Positions 24,401-36,847 of a stretch of 64,000 bases of DNA are shown here, one piece after another. The stretch comes from Azolla pinnata (lineage: Eukaryota; Streptophyta; Polypodiopsida; Salviniales; Salviniaceae). The notes below the pieces were generated by a model. It did no database searches, was not told where the DNA came from, and saw only the letters and a list, made by a program, of their open reading frames with translations. A program made the translations under genes and the position numbers. The stretch covers positions 1 to 64,000 of the forward strand of contig JBBBWG010022111.1 of assembly GCA_037176905.1 (NCBI GenBank), in the 5' to 3' direction. How positions within the stretch are numbered: the stretch's first letter is position 1; each line of letters opens with the position of its first letter.

Positions 24401-27400
24401 GCAGAATACAGCAAAGTGGTTGAAACGTGGGATATGATGCATTTGCTTCATGATGAGTCAGATGATCCCTCCACGAACAATCCTTCTTCGCAATGTCGGC
24501 ATATTTGGACATAGGTGTGGAAAGATGTTGCGGTTTACACTTCACACATTGCACTACATATCTTATACTGACCATCAAACCTACTTCTTCAAAGGAGGAA
24601 AATGCAAACACCAAAACAAGTAAGGCTCACCCAGTGTCTGCTATCACGACCATCACTAGCAAGAATTTAGCTCACATGTTCATGGGGCACACATGTGATG
24701 AGACTCTGCAACAATGCATATTTTTCCCTAAAAATGTTCAGAAGCCTTAAATATCATACTATGATACGATTCTCTACCTTCAATAGGATATGATTTCGGC
24801 AGATACGTAATCCAATTTAGTCCATATAACTTCTCCACAATCACAATGAGCACTCTAAATGAGGCTAATTAGTGAGTTCTTGAACATTGAGATTCAATAT
24901 TCACTTTCACTTGCATTTTCTGAAAAACGAATTTGACCTCATATATCATATTTGAGCTCATAGACAATAATCAAATCATATGAGAAAACAAAATCAGCAA
25001 AGAAGAAATACGTGCAGTTTCTTAAACAGCCAGCATCTTAAACATAAGATAGAGCTGTGCAAAGTAAATGAGGGAAGTTGAAGGAGCTGTGAGCAGCAAA
25101 ACAAGAGTGGATCTAGACAACAAAACCCTTAAAGTAAAGAAACAGCAAGAAGATTTGATGAATCTTCTTAATTTTTCTTACATAATAACAACAAATGAAC
25201 ACGTCGGTTTGAAATTTCAAAGAAAATGCCAAGTATATACCTCTTTCAGTATCATGACTAGTACGCGCAAGTCATCTAGTTGAAGGGGCTTCTGCTGCTC
25301 ATAGAACTCCTCATTGTCGAGACTAAGAAGCATGTAACTAAAATGCAAAGTTGAAACAAGCATATGTAATATATACAAACAGAAAATAGGTAAGAGAGCA
25401 TTTGCAATATGAAATTCTAGCTAAGACATACCTGTACACAGGACAGAATACTGATAATGGAAGCAGCAAACCATCCAATTCCATCCCTGGATTAATCTCT
25501 TCATCAATTTTATGCTGGAGACTGATAATGGGCCACTCATGAACTGAGTTACATCTCTCCATATAGCGCCAAAGGTAAGAAACAAGCTCAGTGCCATAGG
25601 CTAGGGTCATTACTGCTCCAGAATTTGGAAACAATGAGAACAAAGCAAAGAACAATCCGCAAACTTCACCCATTGCTGCAGCCTCGGTGCTTGAAGGAAC
25701 AAGCTCTATGGCCTTTGATGCAAAAGAAATATCTGGAAAAACTATCCTGACCTTTTGGATAAAGAGGACAACATTAATGTGTGTTTTCTTGAAATTGGTA
25801 TCAACAACTAATCAATGTGCCATAAAAGAAGTCATAAATTAACTCTCCCTACCAGATTTTTAATAATATCTGGTTTACTGGCATATAAAAGCTGATCTTC
25901 CAAAGCTTTATCAATTAGGACTGCCAAATCACGTACATCTATTTCCATGCTCTCTTCAGAGTCTTCAAAGAGAAAAAGGCTTTACAATATACTCAATAGG
26001 CTGTCAAGTAAGCTATGAATATAGGCTGTCCAGTAAATTATGAATTAAGCAATCAAAGATAGTACCTTCATCAGGTACAGGATCAGATGGCTTCATGTAC
26101 TGTGAAGAAAACACTTCCAAGAGGAATCTTGAGACAGTGGAAAAGTTGACCGCCTGATAAAAATAGAGGAAATGTTACCAATCAGAAAAATACCATGTGT
26201 GTGGGCAGCATTATTATGAGATGGTTCAACTTTACCAAATCCAAAGGGCAGTCTCTTAGAGATAGCGCTAGTCCAGAAACCTCCAACAAGTTCCCAAGCA
26301 AACATACAGATGACGGGAACTGTGGAGTCAAACTTGGTGGCAACTGTTCTATGAAATCTGGCAAAGATGACGAAAGCTGCCGAACTGAAGATTCCCACAG
26401 ACCCTTCTCCACAATGACCTAACACAACATTAGGATATATAAATACATTCTATATAGACATTAATATGCTGAGAGGATCACGAAGAGAATGTGTAACTGT
26501 GAAACAAGTGAACACCTGCTTGAGGGAAGGAAATTTCTGAAACACAAGTGGGATAGACAAAATTTGTACAGAGAAGCTCCATGACTCTAATCTCCTGACA
26601 TTCTTCCCTTTTCCAGCATACCGGTGTGCCAGTAATATCACCGCATGCTCTAAGCAAGTCACATCCTTATGCAGACGGCTTTCTTCAGACTATATCCATA
26701 AACAAAAGAAAAGAGAAGGATTGCATTAACAAGTGAAAACAGGAGCCAAAAATGCTGCAGTCACACCACTATGGAAGTGACATTCAGATTATTTGCTGAT
26801 TTAAACCAAATCATAAACGTGAGTTTAGAAAACAGTTTCATACCACAGTTTGAAGTAGCTCTCGTAACAACACAAACAGCTTGTTTTTGTAGAGAAAGTC
26901 CAGAATTGCTCCAGAGCATAAAACTCCTGTGTCTGTGAGTGTGAGCACAACATGTAAAAGTAACACGGCGGGATGGAATTCTGGATTCCATCCTACAACC
27001 GGTGATAATAGGTCCGCTTTTATATAAGCCCTGTAACAAAATAACAACTGCTTTGACACAAACTTCCCATGGTCATGTTGCAAATATTTAATATCTACAT
27101 AAGTGTTTGGATATCGGCTAACCTATTTGCTATATAAAAACATGATAGTGTCATTTATTCCTAAACTTAGTTTTCATATTAAACCAAAATTGGGTTTACT
27201 AAAGTAGTGCTCCTGCACCACTTATATGCAGTTTTTTCTTGTTTTTATCCAAATAAGCAATTATGGGTTATCAATTTCAAATAAGGCCTGTGCAAACTAT
27301 CACATCCATTTAATATCTCAACTGGTCCATGTATATCATCCAACTAGCGACTTGGACACAGCAAAAAATGGTTGTCATGGAAATGGTGTGATGCTCTTCA

Positions 27401-30400
27401 TACAGGATCTGTTCTATTTCGACATGATATTATGTTATTATCTAATCGCAAATCAGTTATCCGATGCCATTCTTTAAGAAAATGTGTAGAAACTATCATA
27501 CACACTTTTTATGACACTAAATCCATATATCATGCAGCTAAAAACCTCAACATGTTAAATCTGGTGGTCATGAAAGTAGGGGTGCTCTTCGTGTCAAGAA
27601 CTGTTCAACTCTGATATAAATAAGAACAGGTAGCCCTCCTGTTTCTAGCACTGGCTTACTATACAGGGGTAATTGTTGGGTACTTTCTGAGCTAATGATC
27701 TGTGCTTCCATTACAAATGATGCCATCTGCTGGCTAGTCACTGGGATTGTAATTTGATAATACACTTTTGCAGGACAACACATCATTGCAGGCATTTGAT
27801 GCTTGATTCGTTAATCACAAGATCATGAACACAATGTCAAGGTTGTGAATTGCAATAAACGATCACCCACAACAGCAGATATGTATGCATAAGGCGGTTT
27901 CTTTGACGACAAGATACCAATAATTTATAATTTTAATGATTTGGTGATTTAGCATTGTTGCACCCTATGACAGACCCTACAGGCTCCCAGCTACCTGTGC
28001 TCTTGCGGATTTGGTTGCAGAAAATGCAGTCCCAAACAATGAAGATGAGGGAAGTCTAAGGTGTTTTCTTTGATCAAAGAGAGAAATTTGTTTTCTAGTT
28101 CCATGACTGGGTGACTAAGTTTTGCTGCAACTGAGCAGGATGATTTTGTCAACATGTCTATCTACCATTTAGCTCTAAACTATAGATCAATTTCAGAGTA
28201 AACCATGCGTATACAGACATTTAGACATGGTTATCGCACCAAGATTTTTCCAGGATACTGGACATGAATCCCTTAACCGATGAATACACTGTCTTGACAA
28301 GGTCACATTATCTGTCCTTCGAAGTTCATAGAATTTAAATATTAGTCACAAGTTCTATATTAGAAATGTAAGGCCTAGGCAATGGCCAACAAGACATAGT
28401 TTAGCTTCCACAGGCAATAGTGGGGCATCCTCCATGTCTGGATTTATCAACCATTTCTCAATTTATCCACAATTCCACGACCATAAATTATACTATTGAT
28501 AATTTGAAGAATATGAATGCTATCCTACATTGTTTATAATCAGCATAAACTGTTAAATCTTATCACTTAACAATCATTTTTCTCAACAAGGCTCTAATGA
28601 CAAACATGGTGCATGCTTAACCTTACCGATAATGATGAATGGCTACTATACATAGATAAGCTAGATTCTTCACACGGCGTTCCAAAATAGAACTGTATAA
28701 AGACTTCTCTGAGGTAAGGTTATCAATCCCGAATAATGTGTCCAAGTCACCTATGTAAACATCAAAGCATGTGTATCAAGCATTTCTTCAAAATAAACAG
28801 CATTTCTCTTTCACGAGAAATGCCGTATACGTATCAGGCATTCTAAATAACACACTTACCTGCTTCAATCAATGATAGATGTAACGATCGACAAACAGCA
28901 GTTAATCGTTGGAAATCGTCCTTTTCATGTGACTGATAAAAGAAAATAAGTTCAGGCAAGCATTTTGATTCCACCTTGAAAGCACTCCTGTTAAAAACAA
29001 TGCCATAAAACTATAAAGACAAAGAAGTACCAATAAGTTAACTTTGGATAAACAGGCAGCAGCCTATTTCTTTCATAGGCAACATGCAACAGAAACACTA
29101 CAATCAAAAGTAAGAGAAAGCATATACCTTGAAAAGGACAAATGAGTATGTAAGTACACATGTAAAAGGGAGAGAAACCAACTTTTCTAGAGAGGAACCA
29201 TAAAGATCTTATTTATAGGGAAGAGACATGCACAGCTTATATGCAGCAAGTTTATCTGATGTCATTGGTAGACGTAGAGAAGATTTCTCAATTCATGTCA
29301 TTAATGCTAACTAGCAAGTGCATTCTAGGATTCTTTCTTTCCACTGGGATATATATTACAAAAGCGATCAAGCAGTGTAAAAAAGCTGGTAACAGAAGTA
29401 TGCATTACTTGTCTACTTTTTCACCAAGCTCCCCATATATTGCACAAAACTGCTTTCGTACAGTTTGGCGTTCTTCAGCAACCGCTCTTCTTCCCCGAAA
29501 AACTTTCTGTGGAAAAAGTAGAACAAGGTTATGGTAGCCATATCAAAGACAAGTTTTATACAAATACCCATAAATCAGTTTAAAATGGCATTCGCGTGAA
29601 GGCACAAAATAGGAAGTATATGAGCAGTTACAGAGATAGACAAGGCAGGCATATTGTTTGTTTCGAAATGATTTTTTATCTTCCAGTATAAATATTATTA
29701 ATGAAATATACAGTGGGAAGCTATGTGAATTTCAATCCTGATCCTACAGATTCCATGGATCTGGTCTAATTTAGGATCGTATCAATTATCCTTTTCAATA
29801 CCACTTACGGTAGACCCATGAAACCTAAAAATATTCCTATAAACAATCACATCATAAATTACCCAGGAATATGATAACGTTACATACTTAACCTTAGGGT
29901 GTGAGGCGAATTCATGCCCAGGTTCAGTTCACCACACAAGTCACGAATTGTCCTATTCCAGCAGCAGGAGTTAATTGTTCAATCCCAGGAAAATGGTCCC
30001 ATGAAAGAATTGTTTAGAACCTTGAGTCAGAGATGTATACATGTCCTTTGTGATCAAAGGCATACAACCTTGTTCAAATTGGGACATACAAAACCCTTTT
30101 TATTCTAGTTTGGACCTAGGGAACATGCAAAAAATGCAATGGGCCAGGTATTGGAAGGACAGATATTTACATAACCATCTTGAATGTCAGCACTGATGCT
30201 GCAAGAGGAGTACCAAGGGATACTGTCAGTTTGATCACTACAGCAGCCATTCTTCTGTACGCATGATCAAATATTAAATGCTTGTTCATGTTTACTTTTC
30301 TCACCACCGCTGCTAGCTACATTGATTAAATTTGATCTTGAGCTATTTGTTGGTCTATCACATGTTCCAAACCTTCTTGTTATATGTGAAAATCTGGAAT

Positions 30401-31377
30401 GCTACCATGTATTTGTGATGTAATTGTTCTACTGGTACACATTCATGTTCCATTCTCTTCACCAAGTAATCTTCTCCTTAGAATGGTTAACTTTGATATT
30501 TAAGCAAATACCCAGCTTGTTTTAACTATCGACTTGAACCTAGACTAGAAATCAGCAGATATCTTGTGATCCAGATTTGAGATTTTAGCACATGGACTAT
30601 ATGATGACGAGCATCTATATAACCCCATTTTGAATCCTCGTGTGTCACTTTAGCTCCTATCGAATTGACTGTCATGTTAGCAAGTGCAGAGAGAGTCATG
30701 AACTGATGGAAAAAAGATAATGAGTAGATCACATGTAAATTCTTAATTGTGAGCTGTTATGTTACTCATTCTTTACTTGAACCTTCTAAAAGCTGCAAAT
30801 TGGTTGCCCAATAACGATCTTGGGTATTACGATACGTTAGGCTTAAGACCATCTTCGAGAAAATACTACTTTCTGGGCATAGCGCCATAAGATTTGCACA
30901 TAAAGATCTAGCTTTTACATCCGCCTGCCTTTACTTTTCCGCGTATTATGTGTAATTTCACAAGATTTCTTTATTGCAGGGGATAACTGCCGCTTTCATA
31001 AATAATCTGACAATTTTACAAAACAACGAATTTCCACATCGACAGAGGAATAGACCAATTCGTGTGAAATGTCTTGTTTCCTCGCACATGAATTGAGCTG
31101 CATTATATCACATGATTATAAGATTCACAGGATCATTCACTAAAGAGTGTTGCAACCTTCCAGAAAAGCAGAATGTGGTGCAGGAGAAGGAAACAAAGGG
31201 AACAAATAAATGACTGACCTGGATTTTGACGGCACTTTGTGTCTCGAGACGGAACCTCTCTCTCTTCTTCCTTTCAAGCCTGGCAGCTTCGAGAAGCTTA
31301 CCCCTGTCTCTCTCTTTAGAGCTTCTTCCCCCGAGGTCTACTTTTCGTTTGGAAGTAGGATCGCCCGAAAAAAACAT
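18419..31377 (-). CDS. UPL6: HECT-type E3 ubiquitin-protein ligase UPL6-like
   Basis: Twenty-six exons give 1049 residues (Arabidopsis UPL6 is about 1030): 31377-31219, 29506-29409, 28987-28860, 28750-28627, 27030-26844, 26689-26516, 26418-26236, 26153-26066, 25962-25853, 25751-25432, 25337-25241, 24119-23961, 23870-23784, 22723-22637, 21784-21644, 21360-21235, 21161-21063, 20957-20890, 20799-20733, 19958-19788, 19708-19619, 19518-19438, 19359-19286, 18833-18762, 18681-18589, 18485-18419. The start [20 protein letters not shown] is the UPL6 signature and separates it from UPL7. An IQ motif (about residues 48-67) could bind calmodulin. The HECT domain covers about residues 700-1049, with [17 protein letters not shown] and the catalytic cysteine in [11 protein letters not shown] at residue 1017; HECT ligases form a thioester with ubiquitin there before passing it to substrate. 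The C-terminus ends NADAGFDLS as in Arabidopsis. Introns 1 and 4 are each about 1.6-1.8 kb. A second copy of the 67-nt exon lies in the next intron. Confidence 0.95.
18525..18640. repeat. Tandem duplication of a UPL6 exon end and its 5' splice site
   Basis: On the minus strand the real exon end (reading ACGTGTATAAATCTGCTCAA on to GAG|GTACAGG at 18589) is followed in the intron by a diverged copy about 57 bp downstream (ACGTTCTATGATATAAATCT on to a second GAGGTACAAGC near 18530). The spare GTACAAG could act as an alternative donor. Confidence 0.8.
20476..20833. repeat. Two tandem 179-bp copies, each holding a 67-nt UPL6 HECT exon
   Basis: The unit starting AATTGAGTTATTCAGGGCTT at 20476 recurs at 20655. 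Each copy carries a 67-nt exon on the minus strand with CAG before it and a GTTACT donor after it: 20799-20733 (used in the model) and 20620-20554. Both read through without stop. The first encodes [20 protein letters not shown]; the second encodes [20 protein letters not shown] and loses the LDPEL motif conserved in HECT proteins. Using either one keeps the frame; using both shifts it by one. Confidence 0.9.
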
Positions 31378-31914
31378 TCTTCGAGTCCTCGAACTACCAG
31401 AATCATTACAATTCGGGTACGGGTGAAGCAAGGGAAATATATGTCCGGGTGTGTGGGTGTGTGTATGTGTGTGTGTATTAGGACTTTTCTCTTCTCGAGA
31501 GACTTGATCGAGGGGATTCTTCGGATTGACCGATACCTGTCTGATCACCTGCTCCAACTATGAAGGTAAGGTTGACTCTGCGTGTGTATGTGACTTGAGA
31601 GCGAGAGAGAGACTTGAGAGCTAGAGTAAGCGTGGGAGAGAAAGAGGGGGTGTGTGAGTGAGTGCGTGCCTGTGTTTTCTGAGTACAGATTGGCAGCCGG
31701 GAAGAAGGCAGCAAGGCGAAACCCTGATCCCTGCTTAGAAGATCGCCATGGCGGCTGCTGCTGCTGCTTCTGCTGCTGCGGCTGCGGCGGCTTCCGTCCT
31801 CCTTCGTTCAGGGACGATTCTCTGCGTCTGTTGTCGGCTCCCTTTTCTCGACTCTCGCTTTTCTTCTTCTCTTCAGACTTCTTGCAAAGAACAGGAAAAC
31901 AGATACTACATACG

Positions 31915-32380
31915 AAGCACCGCATACATACATACACACATGCACACACACATACATACACACATACATGCATGCATGCATGCATACATGCGAAGAACAG
32001 GAAAACAGATACTACATACGAAGCACCGCATACATACATACATACATGCATGCACACATACATACATGCACGCACACATGCATGCATGCATACATGCGTG
32101 CACGCGCCACGCATACATCCATGTACATATACACACATGCATGCATGCATACATACGTATAAACCTCCATGCACACATGCATACATACGTATAAACCTCC
32201 ATGCACACATGCATACATGCGTGCACTCATCCACGCATACGTATCGTATCTGCGTATACGCTTGCATACGCGTGCACGTGCAAGCATCGTATGCGTACAT
32301 GCATACGAACAGACGTGGACATGCTCATGCATACACACATGGAGGTCTACATGTACGCGTTCGTGCATGCATACCGCTGC
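31915..32380. repeat. Compound CATA/CATG/CACA microsatellite
   Basis: Tetranucleotide units CATA, CATG and CACA alternate with higher-order copies. A block starting AGAACAGGAAAACAGATACT occurs twice, near 31888 and 31995. The tract is mostly alternating purine and pyrimidine, which is why every frame stays open and gives spurious peptides of His, Thr, Tyr, Met, Cys and Val. Confidence 0.95.
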
Positions 32381-32514
32381 ATCCCTACTCGTTGTCATCA
32401 GCATTCTTGTCTCCGAGGCAAGTCTCGTGAATTCCTCTTTGACATGTTTGTCGTGAAAATTTGGAGTGCTTCGACTCCGTTTACTCTTTGATGGCCAACA
32501 ATCGGTTCGTTTCC

Positions 32515-32552
<38 letters not shown>
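32515..32552. repeat. (GA)n microsatellite
   Basis: An uninterrupted GA dinucleotide run of about 37 bp in the UPL6/OPA3 intergenic region. Confidence 0.97.
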
Positions 32553-32553
<1 letters not shown>

Positions 32554-33110
32554 GCAGTCTTGGAGCTCAACCCTTTCGAACGAACTACAAAGAATTTGGG
32601 TCCAAAGATGCCCTGGGTGGATATTGGCAACAGAGTTCAAGATGAACTCCAGTCCAAGCAACACGAGAGGCACTACCACGCGAATAGGTCTTCGGGCTTA
32701 CATAGATAATGAGTGATTCAAGCAGGATTGCGGAAGCCGACATGAACATTGTATTTTCACCAATAGTCAAAACAACCAACGGGCCTCGCGTCCCTTGGCC
32801 GCAAACCCATTGCATGCATACCAGAGAAAGAGTCTGTTCAATAAGTCTTCGCTGCTTCTCGATGCAAGGAAAACATAGCTCCGATTTTCGCAGCGCCGAG
32901 GGATCGCGGAAAATTACACAATGGACACTTAAACGAAAAGAAGAACGAAATAGCAAGATAAATGTCAGATGCTCGATAACCATGCGAGCTAATTTGAACG
33001 GATCGAGGTCCGAACGCCCTCGAGTTTCCTTCTTATTTTGCAACTTCGTGTTTACTCCTCTTAATGAATCGTCTGGAGGGCAAAAAGAGTCTCACTAAAA
33101 TCATCTATAT

Positions 33111-33188
33111 GTTAACCACCGTTGTTAATCACCATCTTTAACCGCCGTTGTTAATCACCATCGTTAACCGCCGTTGTTAATCACACCT
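33111..33188. repeat. 26-bp minisatellite, three copies
   Basis: The unit TTAACCGCCGTTGTTAATCA plus six bases is repeated three times with period 26, starting at 33112, 33138 and 33164. It lies about 400 bp upstream of the OPA3-like start. An (AAG)n run follows at about 33333-33360. Confidence 0.9.
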
Positions 33189-33587
33189 CTTGCTAATCCA
33201 AATGCAACCATTCTCTCACACATGTGTCAGTATAATTTTATAATGATGTAATTATGTAGCTAAATATAACTAAATTTGGAGAGAGAAGAAATATAACTAA
33301 TTTTGAGAGAAGAATTTCGGAGTGCTTCACAAGGAAGAAGAAGAAGAAGAAGAAGAAGACAGATCCCGACAGCGATGGTGAAGTCAATGAGTCGAGGGAG
33401 GTTCCTGTCGATCCGAGCGAGCTGCGATCCATGACTCTTCCTCCGTTTTCCAAGAAACCCTAGCTGCAGATCGGAGGAGAACAGAGCCGAAGCCATGCTC
33501 CTCTCTCCCCTCCCGATACCCCAGTAATCAGGACCCAGCCGAAAAGGGGGAGGGAGGGAATTGCGAGAACACCAGAGTCAAGCCACC

Positions 33588-35237
33588 ATGATCCTGCCCT
33601 TTGCAAAGCTCGCTGCTCTCGCCCTTCGCACTCTTAGCAAGCCCCTCGCCACGCGAGTCAAATCGCAGGCTGCTCGCCACGAACGTTTCCGGAAGCTCAT
33701 CGAGAGCTTCGCGCAGGTAGCTTATTTCCCACTTGCTCTGCTGTGGATCTGTCTTTCCTCTTTTGACAAATGGAGGGTACAGATATGTACATTATTTTGC
33801 CAATTTGACTGCATCATGCTCGAATTCGACTCGTGTATGGATGTACTGCACGAACATGTATGCTGAAAATGCAGACACACCAAAACGGAAAATGATAATC
33901 TCCAGCGGGCACAAAATGATTAACTCATTGTGTTCCTTCCATCACCCATCATCCATCCACTGATCCAGAAGTGATGCATCATGAAGACCATGCTGTTACC
34001 CACAATTGCAACGAAATGTGCAACAATTTGCTGCAAGATTTATGCAATTTATTATTGCTCTTGGTATTTAAGGGATGTATCACAAAATTAGCTTCTTTCC
34101 TGAATTTCTGATACTTGCTGTCTTTCTAGGAAGCAATTCCGATCTCCATATACTGTACCAACAGGTGCCAAGTTACTATAGTATATAAAATATATAGACA
34201 CAAATAGAGATGTATGCACATAGACGGACATCCGTGTGCCTGCATAGGTAATTTCTGATGGAAAGTATCTCAATTTGCATTTGTAAGAAATTTGGCAACT
34301 ATGCAGCGATGCCTATATGTTGACGTGACATAAACATATCTACATGTTTTGGCTTTAGTAGATGTATAGTTTTTTGTTCCTTTGTGCCAACCGAAGAGCA
34401 TCTGATTCAGTTTTTGATGTTTTGAGGTAGGTGAATACTGCTTTTGGAGGCAAACCACAAGTTTTCCTTATGATCATGTGACATTATACATGCTTGTATG
34501 TTTTTCCTTATTGGCTGTTTTTCAACTTAGTGGGCATCGACTTTTGCTTCGAGCTCATTGAAGAGCACCTGCTTGGTTTTGGACGTTACAAGGTAGGCAA
34601 ACCACTGATGGATGGAAATTCAACGTGCTCTTTCTTATAGGCGAACCACAAGTTTTCTGTGACTCTACAAAGGCGCCTATATGGTCATTCGACAAATGTG
34701 GAGATCCGGCCCTTGGACCCAGAGAAAGCAGTGCAAGCAGCTTCTGATCTTCTCGGGGAGATCTTCATATTTTCGGTGCTCTGCTGACCTCACTTATACT
34801 TGCTTCTGAATGCACAAAGTTTCTTTATATCCATGGTAATTCTATTCTGTGCTAGGTTATGCTAAACAGCCATCGGAGAGATTTATCTTTGTTACATTGT
34901 TTCACAATGTAGGTTGCAGCAGCTGTTGTGCTCTTCGAAGTTCAAAGAAGTGCCCGATCTGAAGCTCGGAAAGAAGAAGCAAGAAAGAATGAGCTCCTGG
35001 TTAGTTTTTAAGTTTTGAGGCATTTTAACGAGGTATGCATCTCAAGCTTTGATGTCTCATGTAATTTGAAGAATCTTTCCGCATTTCATTTTATACCAGG
35101 AAATAGCCGCGAGGGTGCAAGCACTGGAGGAAAATTTTGAGAAATTTGTGAAAGGGCGAGGCAGCGCATCTTGGCTTCCCTTCAAGCAACATCAGAAACC
35201 AGAAACTGGAACAGCATCGGGAGAGACAGCTCCATAG
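33588..35237 (+). CDS. OPA3-like protein
   Basis: Four exons, 33588-33716, 34641-34775, 34913-34999 and 35100-35237, give 162 residues in frame from ATG to TAG. The context CCACCATGA fits a start codon. The N-terminus MILPFAKLAALALRTLSKPL matches the OPA3 family; then come the conserved RRLYGHSTNVEIRPLDPEKA and GEIFIFSVAAAVVLFEVQRS with a charged coiled tail (ARSEARKEEARKNELL). OPA3 proteins sit in or on mitochondria (some are peroxisomal) by an N-terminal signal and one hydrophobic segment. Human OPA3 is linked to optic atrophy; the plant role is not established. Exon 4 encodes a coiled coil and a polar tail. Intron 1 carries a diverged extra copy of the exon 2 border. Confidence 0.92.
34393..34669. 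repeat. Diverged duplication spanning the OPA3-like exon 2 acceptor
   Basis: The segment from GAAGAGCACCTG (34560) through the exon 2 start (GCGAACCACAAGTTTTC at 34641) has an older copy at 34393-34482, where GAAGAGCATCTG is followed by GGAGGCAAACCACAAGTTTT. The upstream copy lacks a good polypyrimidine-AG acceptor. Confidence 0.65.
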
Positions 35238-36204
35238 GGCCTCAGATCGCACTGCACATAATCAATACATTGGTAAAGCCTCTCAACATCAAGAGGATCA
35301 TTTGTAGACTCCCAAATTGCAAAGCTTTTCTGTTCAACAAATAAGTGGGACTTGGGGGGAAGCGATTCCCTCCAGCCGATCGTGGTGAAAGGGAAGTTCA
35401 AGGACCTCCAACAGCTTGCATAACTGGTATAGGAAAACATCTTCTTCTTTATGCTAAGAGGGCTATATCTGGAGAAGTTAAAATAACACCGGACCCTAAA
35501 CCCCAAACAGTTCACACAACCCCATTCTTTTGTTAAGCTCTGTTTTGGCTGAAAAGCTTGTTTTTTTGAGAAATTCTCGGCTGCTTGTGCATGTGTACAG
35601 GTTTAGTTGAGCTTGTACTGTCTTTTACTCGGGGAAGTGATAACCTTCATACACCTCCTTATGATCCCGGGTTCTTATTTGCTGAAGCTCTATTTCTCTA
35701 CTCCTTTGGGCTATTCTTTCTATACAGGTTGACAGAAGCCGTATTTGGAAGCAAACACATCGCATTCCCCGCTTTCAAAATGTGGGCATGTTTGATACCT
35801 ATGGTTTCTACTGGCTTCCTTGCAAATAAATAACCCTGCGTGGAGAGCATCACGAGTCAGATTTGGGGATTTGAATGAACGACTGCTTCGATGAAAAAGC
35901 GGAAGTCTTGTAGCAGATAACACGCCGTTCTTTTGGGTCGAAATATTGGAATGTCCACACATTTGGAAAGAGCAGTCTTGATCACATTGAGAATAGATCG
36001 AAATGGCATTTGAGAAGCAAGATTGCTTGCAAATGAGCTTGGCATGGGGAATGTCATTATGAGCCAAAAGAGCTTATTGGTATTGTATAGGCTCCTTAGT
36101 AGTTTCTAAAGAGCCAGATGGAATTATTTTCACGACCCTTCTTGACCCAACATTGAGTTCTTCTGGAAAGCCATGTGAAGATTGATGCAATAATGACTCT
36201 AAAC
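35238..36204. other. Intergenic, nothing recognised
   Basis: OPA3-like 3' flank. There are open frames of about 100 codons on the minus strand, but none has a family match or good splice context, so I do not call a gene here. Confidence 0.5.
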
Positions 36205-36790
36205 ATACATGCATGCAAGCGTATGTACATATAGATCTACGCACACATGCATACATATGTACATATAGATCTACGCACACATGCATACATACAAGCATGC
36301 ACACGTGCATACATACATGCACACACACATGCACACATGAGACATCCGAGGCTCAGCACAATCATGGATGCTTTGAACACACACACATGCATACGTATGT
36401 ACATATAGATTTGCACACACATGCATACATACAAGCATGCGCACACGCATACATACATGCATGCACACAGGCCTCATACATCCATGCACATATGCATACA
36501 TAAACGCATATGCACATACACATGCATAAAACAAGCATGCGCGCACGCATGCATACATGCATGCACACCGGCCTCATACATCCATGCACATAGGCGCATA
36601 TGCACAAACACATACATACACACACATGCACACACATGCACACATCCATGCATGCACACACGCATGCATGCTTACATACATGCACACACGCATGCATGCT
36701 TACATACATGCACAAACCCATGCATGCATACATACGGCGGCACATGCATGCACACATATATCCATGCATGCATATGGTGCATCATGTATG
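36205..36790. repeat. Compound CATA/CATG/CACA microsatellite upstream of the bilin reductase
   Basis: About 585 bp of CATG, CATA and CACA units with higher-order structure. The block GTACATATAGATCTACGCAC occurs twice near 36223 and 36249 and a variant near 36398; a block with CGGCCTCATACATCCATGCA recurs about 104 bp apart (near 36470 and 36570). The tract ends about 60 bp before the bilin reductase ATG, so it lies in its promoter or 5' leader. Confidence 0.95.
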
Positions 36791-36847
36791 CATGTCATGT
36801 GGTCAATGCTCTGTTTCTATCTCTTTTGCTCTGTAGTTCAGATCGGG

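Larger units (their letters stand above)
31378..33587. other. Divergent intergenic region between UPL6 and OPA3-like gene
   Basis: This 2.2-kb region separates two start codons facing away from each other, so it should hold both promoters. It contains a GT-rich tract (about 31441-31482), a GCT-rich low-complexity stretch (31748-31800), the long CATA/CATG microsatellite, a (GA)n run, a 26-bp minisatellite and an (AAG)n run, listed separately. The unique part, 32560-33080, has open frames on both strands but no family resemblance. Confidence 0.55.

Noticed and set aside
18419-31377. Identification of the HECT ligase as UPL7
   Set aside because: The N-terminus MFFSGDP and the Asp-Leu-Ser end are those of UPL6.
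31545-32456. Long open frames rich in His, Thr, Cys, Met and Tyr
   Set aside because: They are translations of the CATA/CATG microsatellite, open on both strands because the repeat lacks stops.
32585-33098. Overlapping open frames on both strands in the UPL6/OPA3 spacer
   Set aside because: No family resemblance, no splice partners and no consistent coding character.
35720-36067. Minus-strand frame of 115 codons
   Set aside because: No recognisable motif or convincing partner exons. A decayed gene fragment is possible but cannot be supported.
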